From contig CM057456.1 of the NCBI GenBank assembly GCA_016271365.2, positions 1,398,317,001-1,398,381,000 of the forward strand: a stretch of DNA of 64,000 nt, written 5' to 3'. Positions 57,291 to 64,000 of the stretch are shown here, piece by piece. The translations under genes were made by a program, and so were the position numbers. Positions within the stretch are counted from its first letter, which is position 1, and each line of letters starts with the position of its first letter. Under the pieces are notes generated by a model. The model was not told where the DNA came from. It saw only the letters and a list, made by a program, of their open reading frames with translations, and searched no databases. The DNA comes from Neoceratodus forsteri. Its lineage: Eukaryota > Chordata > Ceratodontiformes > Ceratodontidae.

Positions 57291-59943
57291 CATACTGTAC
57301 TGTATATGGAGGAATAATGCTGGAGCCAGCCTCTCTCTCTCTCTGCATCATATTGTACAATATATGGGGGAACAATGCTAGAGTCGGCCTCTCTCACTGC
57401 ATACTACTGAACTATATATGGTAGAACGATGCTGGAGCTGGTCTCCCTCTCTGCACTACACTGTATGGTACAGGAGGAACAATGCTGGAGCAGGCCTTAG
57501 CTGCACCATACTGTACTGTATATGGAGGAACAATGCTGGAGCCAGCCTCTCTCTCTGTGCCCTACTGTACTGTATATGGAGGAACAATGCTAGAGCAAGC
57601 CTCTCTCTCTGTATCATATTATACTATATATGGGGGAACAATGCTGGAGTTGGCCTCTCTGTCTGCACACTACTGTACTGTATATTGAGGAACAATGCTG
57701 GAAACAGCCTTCCCCTCTCTCTCTCTCTCTCTCTCTATGCACCATACTATATTGTATAGGAAGGGACAATGCTGAAACTGGCCTCTCTCTCTGTACTGTA
57801 CTATACTGTACTGTACATGGAGAAACAGTGCTGGAGCTGGACTCTCTCCATCTGCACCATACTGTAATGTATAAAGAGGAACAATGCTGGAGCCAGACTC
57901 ACTCTCTGCACCATACTGCACTGTATATGGAGGAACAATGTTGGAGCCAGCCTCTCTCTCTCTCTGCACCAGACTGTACGGAATATGGAGGAACAATGTA
58001 GGAGCTGGACCCTCTCTGTTTGCACCATACTGTACTGTAGAGGTAGGAACAGTGCTGGAGATGGCATCTCTGTCTGTCTGCACCATACTGCACTGTATAT
58101 GAAGGAACAATGCTGGAGCTGACCTCTCTGTCTGCACACTACTGTACTGTATATGGAGGAACAATTCTGGAGTCAACATCACTCTCTCTCTCTCTTTCTC
58201 TCTCTGCACCATACTGTACTGCACATGGAGAGACAGGGCTGGAGCTAGTTTCACTCTGCACCATACTGTACTCTATATGGAGGAACAATGCTGGAGCCAG
58301 CCTCACTCTCTGCACACTATTGTACTGTATTGTAAATAGAGGAACAATGCTGGAGTCAGCCACTTTCACTGCACCATACTGTACTGTATATGGAGGAAAA
58401 ATGATGGAGCCAACCTCTTTCTCTGCACCATACTGTATTGTATGTGGAGGAACAATGATAGAGACAGCCTCACTCTCTCTCTGCATCATACTGCACTACA
58501 TAAGAAGGAACAATGCTGGAGCCAGCCTCCCTCTCTGCACCATACTGTACTCTATATGGAGGAACAATGCTGAAGCCAGCCTCTCTCTTTCTCTGCACCA
58601 TACTGTACTGTATATGGAGGAACAATACTGGAACTGGCCTCTCTCTCTGCACCAGACTCTACTACAAATGGAGAAAAAAACCTGGAGCCAGCCTATCTCT
58701 CTGCACCATACTGAACTGAATAAGGAGGAACAATGCTGGAGTTGGCCTATGTCTCTGCACCATACTGTAGTGAATATGGAGGAACAATGCTGGACCCAGA
58801 CCCTCTCTCTGCACCATTCTGTACTGTATATGAAGGAACAATGCTGAAGTCAGCCTCTCTCTCTGCACCATACTGTACTGTATATGGAGGAACAATTTGG
58901 AGCCAGCATCTCTCTGCACCATACTGTACTGTATACGGAGGAAGAATGCCGGAGGCAGCCTCTCTGCACTGTACTGTACTGTATATGGAGTAATACTACT
59001 GGAGCCAGTCTCTCTCACTCTCTCTCTGCACCATACTTCACTGTATATGAAGGAATGGTGCTGGGGCCACCTCTCTCTCCATCATACTGTACAGTACTGT
59101 ATGTAGAGGAACAATGCTGTAGCTGACCTCTGTCTTTGCAACATACTGTACTGTGTATGGAGGAATACTTCTGGAGCCAGCCTCTCTGCACCATACTGTA
59201 CTGTATATGGAGGAAGAATGCTGGAGTTGGCCTCTGCACAATACTGTACTGAATATGGGGGGGGAGAATGCTAGAGCCAACCTCTCTCTTTGCACTATAT
59301 TGTACTTTATATAGGGGAGCAGTGCTGTGGGAAACCTCTCTCTCAGAACACTACTGTGCTGTATATGGAGGAACAATGCTGGAGTTGGCCTCTCCCTCTC
59401 TCTGCACCATAATGTATTGTATGTGGAGGAACAATGCTGGAGCTGGCCTCTCTCTCTCTCTCTCTCTCTCTCTGCACCATACTGTACTGTAAAATGAGAA
59501 ACAATGTTGGAGCCAGCCTCTCTCTCTGCACCATACCGTACTGCATGTAGAGGAACAATGCTGGACTCATCCTCTCTCCCTGAACCATACTGTACTGTAT
59601 TTGGAGGAACAATGCTGGAGCCACCCTGTCTTCCTCTCTGCACCATACTGTACTATACATGGAGGAACAATGCTGGAGCAGGCCTCTTTCTCTGCACCAC
59701 ACTGTACAGTACTGTATGTGGATGAACAATGCTGGAGCTGGCCTCTGTCTCTGCACCATACTGTATTGTATATGGAGGAACAATACAAGAGCCAGCCTCT
59801 CTGCACCATACTGTACTGTATTTTATATGGGGGAAAATGTTGGAGCCAGCCTCTCTTTCCACACCATACTGTAATGTATATGGAATTTGGAGACAGCATC
59901 TCTATCTGCACCACACTGTACTGTACTGTATATGGAGGAACAA

Positions 59944-60152
59944 TGAAACATAGAAACATAGAAACATAGAATTTGACAACAGACAAGGACCGCTTGGCCC
60001 ACCTAGTCTGCCCATTTCCTTACTAACGGACAAGCTGCAGATCATAGTTAACCAACAGCCTACTTCCTCATACCCCCCACTAGAATTACCTTATGTCTGT
60101 CCCATGCATTCTTGAATTCCCCCATTGTTTTTGACTCTATGACCTCCTCAGG
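59944..60152 (-). mobile_element. CR1 3' end fragment inside the minisatellite
   Basis: Begins with AACATAGAAACATAGAA (reversed tail), then GACAAGGACCGCTTGGCCC and CCCATTTCCTTAC, ending at TGACCTCCTCAGGAA before minisatellite units resume. Confidence 0.85.
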
Positions 60153-60323
60153 AATGCTGGAATCAGCTTCTCTCTCTGCACCATACTATACTGTATATGG
60201 TAGGAACAATGCTGGAGCTGGCCACTCTCTCTGCAATGTACTGTACTGTATATGGAAGAACAATGCTGGATCAGTCCTGTGTCTCTCCACCATACTGTAC
60301 TGTAAGTGGAGGCATAATAATGG

Positions 60324-62104
60324 TGTAACCCCCTGCAAATGGGGGTTCCCAAAAGTCTTCCAGGAGCTTGCCTGAATGCTCCAAGTCTGGGCGGTGTTCG
60401 GGGGTCAGAGCTGTTTAAATGTGGTTCCAAGTGAATGCTATTTGAGCCTCCATGTACTGTCTCTTTAAGAGCTGTCTGCTTGCAGACTTAATTAGTTTGT
60501 ATGGGGGGACTGTGTATTTTATGCTCGAATCCCACCCGAGCTACTGTCAATTCGCTCCGTCTCTGCTGTCGCTACATGTTCAGAGGGAGCCTTGTTGAAA
60601 GATATAACTGTTTGCCAGAAATCATTTAGAGTGACCGAGAAAATGTAGCTTGTCTAACCTGTCTTCATTTCAGCATGAACTGTTTCAGTGTAGCTTTTTT
60701 CATTTTGGTCCTGAATAGCTGACTTGGACAAATCAGGATGATAGGGAGACCCTAAAATGGAGCCTGTGGATGAATCAGAATTTGGACTCTCAATTTTGAG
60801 CCAGCTACAAGGGGATTGGGGACATGGGCAGTGACTCTGGGAAATGTAGTTTTAACCTTGGCGCGTTTTTCCACCAACAGAGGGAGTCTTATTGTGAGTG
60901 ACAGCCGGACCAGCCAACCGAATGGTGTGGAGCTAAAGGAAATGCCCTGCTCTGTGACTAGAAAGATTAGATCAGTTGTGACTGTGAAGAGAGAAGGAGC
61001 TCTGTGCTTCTGCGGTGTATAGTTTTATGTGGGAAGTGCATGTGAGGCATTGAGTTTCGGTCTGCAGCCTTTGTGAGTGCCAGCTTGGACTGAATCTGAG
61101 TTGTGAGGAGAAAGAAGCACTAGAAGTGTGGAAACCAGGCTCACCCTGTAGAAGGCTGGAGAAATTGCTGAATTGCGCTTGGTCTGTCAGGAACTGAAGC
61201 TGCTGTGTGTGCTCCCGGGTATTTTGCAGTAAGTGCGATCGGGATCGAGGAGCAGCCTGCCTGGTATAGTACTTTCCTTTTACATATGAATGTGCGTAGT
61301 GCTTGTGGGGAATCGCTATTTCCAATCCCCCATGCTGTGTGCTGTGTGTTGAAGCAGGAAGCAAACACCAGCTTGTCTCGGACTAAATCCAGTTGCTATC
61401 AACTGCAGGGGGTCCAGTCACAAGGACCTTGTCTCCATGTCCTGTTGTTCTGGCAGTCCAGAAGAACATCCACCATCCGATCCTCAGCTTGGGATTGTGA
61501 GTACAAATCAGGGTATTTCCCTGCAGCCTGTTTTCAGTCACAAGTGTGTCATCTAATTCTTGTTGTTTCACTGCTTCATGGACTGAGCCATCTGGTTCTG
61601 GATTACAATTGGGTATTGTGCATATATTTTCTTCTACAGGGCCCTATCCATCTGCACCTGCCGGACAACCCTGGGCAACAGACCTGGCTAGCCCCCCAAC
61701 CTGGGTACCCAAAGTGTGACTTTTCACCCCTGTATGTGTGCACAGTACTGTGATTAATGCCACCAATTAACCTGATTTCCCCCTCCCGTGTTACTGCCCC
61801 CTAAATAAATCAGATTTGTTGTTTTTACACTATATACTGTCTGTGGTGTTGGTACTCATGGAAACAGTATTGTGTTTTGCTGTGTAAGTTGTTTAACCTT
61901 ATTTTACAAGGGGTCCTCAGAGATGTGCTGCAGAATCAGTCTTGAGGGTAAGTGGTATCTATATGAGGGAACAGTGTGTATACATGGGGTATTGGGGCTG
62001 TAACTCTGGTGTACTGTGTGAGCCACTAGAAGGAATAACTAGAGGGAATAAAAGGGTGTCTCAGTGTCCCAGAGGGCTGTGACCAAGTTAGTCTAACCAC
62101 TACA
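60324..62104 (+). repeat. Candidate 5' LTR
   Basis: Begins TGTAACCCCCTGC and may end ...CCACTACA, giving TGTA/TACA termini, about 1.78 kb. A poly(A) signal region AAATAAATCAG at about 61802 precedes a GT-rich stretch, as in an R/U5 region. Both ends are my best reading; only one LTR is present, so neither can be confirmed. A primer-binding site is expected just after 62104 (TCTGGGTGGAGGCACC) but I could not match it to a tRNA. Confidence 0.5.
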
Positions 62105-62282
62105 AACCCTAACCTCTGGGTGGAGGCACCCGCCATAGGACCTAGGCCCCTCAATCGGTCCGTAGTCAAACAGGCAGGGGTAGTAGCCCTTGGGATAGCG
62201 CCACCTAGGGGTTACATCTTGGAGGCACCACTGGGATTAGCATCCTCCAGTGGCCACATTTACGAATTACTGTTAAAAATAA

Positions 62283-63900
62283 ATGGACACCCCAACAGAA
62301 GTGGCTGTACATCAGTTGGTGGGGTGGTGTACTGGGCAGGAGATTGACCCCCAAAATGCTATACTTATCTTGGATATCCCACTGGGTACCAGTACGGACA
62401 CTGTAGCGGGAGTACTTTCCAAGGTGGAAGGTTTACAAATCCCTGTGGTGGCGGGTCGACATGGTAATCTGCTCACCCACACTTTCATGGCCCTAGTAGT
62501 GTATAAGGACCCCATAGATAGCTCCAAAGTGCCACAGACTATTACCCCAGAGGGAGCCCACACTGCCTGGAGTGATAACTAAGGACAGTAAAGACCCGGA
62601 GGAGAATGACCCCCCCCCCCCCACTATCTGACACTTTTGAGGAGAAATTTGCTAAATTGTTGCTGGAGGAAGGGAAAACTGTGTAGGATTTAAAGAAACT
62701 ATTATTGCCACCTGAGGGTGTTCCTCCCCTAACTCCATCTCCCCCTCCTGTACCCGTTATTGTCCCTCCTTCTGTGCCAGTGCTAGCCCCTATGTTTGTA
62801 CCTGCCATTAGTCATGACTCTTACCGCAAGCTCAAAGTATTCTCTGGCATCCGCTCCACTCCAAATGGGGAGGTCGATCTGGAAACCTGGATAGACTCTG
62901 CTACTCTTGCGGTACAAGACTGGCAATGCTGTGAGACAGAAAAAAGGGTTCACCTGGGGGAGAGCCTCCAGGGACCCACCCAACATACTTTTTGCTCCCT
63001 GAGGGTCTCTGACCCTGACACCAAAGCCCAAGAGTACATAATTGCCATTGAAAATGTGTTTGGGGGCACCACTAGTGTTGAGACCTTGAAATGGAAGCTT
63101 AAAGATGTTAGACAACAGCTGGGGGAATTGTTATCTGGCTATATGGATCGATTTGAGGGAATCTTGCAAACCGTTTTTCAAAAGGGGGGGTTGGACCCAT
63201 AGTGAAGTGGACCGGGTAAGACTGGATCATATAATCTGCTCTGCCCGGCACTCTAGCTGGGTGTTGCTCAAATTGCAACTTCATCAAAGGAAATCTGGTC
63301 CCTTGCCTTTCCATGTGTTGATGAAGGAGGTACAGGAAGTTGAGGAGGAAGATTTTTCAGAGCCCTGTGCAGTCATAGCTGCTACATCCCCTGCCTCAGG
63401 TGTGGGGTCAGACGCTGATGGTCTAGATTCACCGAAATCACATGACAGAACCCAAGACCCAAATGTCAGCCGGGGGCAGCCAGAGAGGGATGGCTACCGA
63501 TGTTCTGCCATGGGATGAACTTCTGAAGGAGATTAGGAAAGCAACAGACAGTCTCATCATGAAGGCCACTCCTATGAGTACAGGCCCTTACACTTGCCCG
63601 ACTGCTTCTGCTATGAGGGTGGGGGTGCCAACAGCTCAAAATTTGATGTCTAGGCTATGGAGGTGAGGGAACTAAAGAGATGTCTCCAAATGTCCAACCC
63701 ACCGCCAGCTGAGGTGGCACCAAGGTTTTCTATTGATAGTACCAATGCTGCAGCCCCCAATATGATGCCTTGGTCCCCCAAACTTCAGCAGACATATTTT
63801 GCCATAATTGTGGGAAGGATGGGCACATGAGGAGGGAATGCCAGTCTCGGAAAGACTTAGAGAGAGAGAGAGAGAGAGTGGTGAGCCAGCTACAAGGAGA
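62283..63900 (+). pseudogene. PNMA-like Gag (matrix-like, capsid, CCHC knuckle), broken
   Basis: Structural protein that would form retrotransposon capsids. The N-terminal domain from ATG 62283 shows LVGWCTGQEIDPQNAILILD and a GRHGN...ALVVYKD pattern like the N-domain of PNMA proteins, which are known to derive from Ty3/gypsy gag. It stops at 62580. A proline-rich linker follows, then the capsid: YRKLKVFSGIRS, LETWIDSATLAVQDWQ, EKRVHLGESLQGP, YIIAIENVFGGTTS, LSGYMDRFEGILQ. A zinc knuckle CHNCGKDGHMRREC is at 63800-63841. Frameshifts occur at a 14-base C run (about 62610), near a G7 run (about 63187) and near 63510; a TAG lies at about 62684. Confidence 0.8.
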
Positions 63901-64000
63901 GCTTTGGAGCACTAAACAGTGGTTAAGAGGTGCACGAAATGACCTCAGTGAAGGTCCCAGAAATGCTAACTCATGTCCCTTTGTGGCTAGATCATCTGCC

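Larger units (their letters stand above)
56938..60323. repeat. 54-bp minisatellite, about 60 copies, with two CR1 insertions
   Basis: Repeating text CACCATACTGTACTGTATAT, GGAGGAACAATGCTGGAGC, CAGCCTCTCTCT. Measured spacings between the TATGGAGG-like word at 57521, 57575, 57629 and 57683 are each exactly 54 bases; other units vary by CT-run length. Because 54 is a multiple of three, open frames of up to 245 codons arise on both strands, but none encodes a recognisable protein. CR1 pieces interrupt it at 57085-57290 and 59944-60152. Confidence 0.9.
60324..64000 (+). mobile_element. Ty3/gypsy retrotransposon, 5' part, PNMA-type gag
   Basis: A candidate 5' LTR (60324-62104) is followed by a broken gag that ends in a zinc knuckle at 63800-63841; pol would lie beyond the window. 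The element starts at the edge of the minisatellite, so it probably inserted into the array. The target duplication cannot be tested because the 3' LTR is outside. Confidence 0.75.

Noticed and set aside
57670..58254. 194-codon minus-strand ORF
   Set aside because: Same minisatellite artefact; low-complexity repeated peptide.
58110..58847. 245-codon plus-strand ORF
   Set aside because: Lies wholly in the 54-bp minisatellite; the period is a multiple of three so long frames arise by chance, and the minus strand is equally open.
62783..63115. Minus-strand ORF of 110 codons
   Set aside because: Antisense shadow of the gypsy capsid.

Overview
The window looks like a gene-poor, intron-or-intergenic stretch of a large vertebrate genome built almost entirely of transposable elements of several ages. 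I find no exon of a host protein-coding gene that I can defend, and no rRNA, functional tRNA or CRISPR. The mix of L1/Tx1-, CR1- and L2/Crack-like LINEs, a Penelope fragment, a MIR/CORE-like SINE, Harbinger and hAT DNA transposons and a Ty3/gypsy element with a PNMA-type Gag fits a lobe-finned fish or amphibian (lungfish, caecilian, salamander class). That taxonomic guess is inference and I am not sure of it.

Layout. 1-4260: degenerate Tx1/L1-like LINE (+). 4262-4500: reversed tRNA-headed SINE. 4505-5784 plus 15641-16205: one CR1-type LINE split by a 9.85-kb PIF/Harbinger-type DNA transposon (5788-15640) that has related terminal inverted repeats and an exact AAT target duplication. This transposon carries a spliced transposase gene (+), a spliced Myb/SANT-like gene (-), a third spliced gene that also looks SANT-like (+), a divergent spacer with three perfect octamer motifs, and a nested CR1 (-, 5925-7695). 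16206-18002: L2-type LINE (+). 18003-21640: L2/Crack-type LINE (-) with a 2A-like peptide and an inserted MIR-like SINE. 21640-26880: mosaic of tandem and inverted repeats, including a 353-bp MITE with a 9-bp target duplication. 28100-33700: another two-ORF LINE (-) interrupted by a 1.83-kb fold-back element whose ends match those of the Harbinger and which shares its octamer cluster. 35296-36620: a second, nearly complete palindrome with AGG duplication. 36620-42900: mostly unrecognised, with small repeats. 42900-46680: CR1 LINE (+) with an ORF1 esterase block, split by a 1.48-kb hAT element (8-bp duplication) and a small insert. 46683-50117: L2/Crack-like LINE (-), again with a 2A-like peptide. 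50118-54780: CR1 tail, LINE scrap, Penelope fragment with a GIY-YIG remnant, small palindrome. 56938-60323: 54-bp minisatellite of about 3.4 kb. 60324-64000: 5' part of a Ty3/gypsy element, a long LTR followed by a broken PNMA-like gag.

How it fits together. Several insertions can be removed at their target duplications and the interrupted LINE reading frame then rejoins in frame, so the nesting order is readable: LINE first, then Harbinger, then CR1; LINE first, then fold-back; CR1 first, then hAT. The most interesting object is the three-gene Harbinger together with its apparent non-autonomous fold-back partner. Nearly every LINE protein is broken by stops or frameshifts, and several have lost reverse-transcriptase catalytic residues, so these are fossils rather than active genes.
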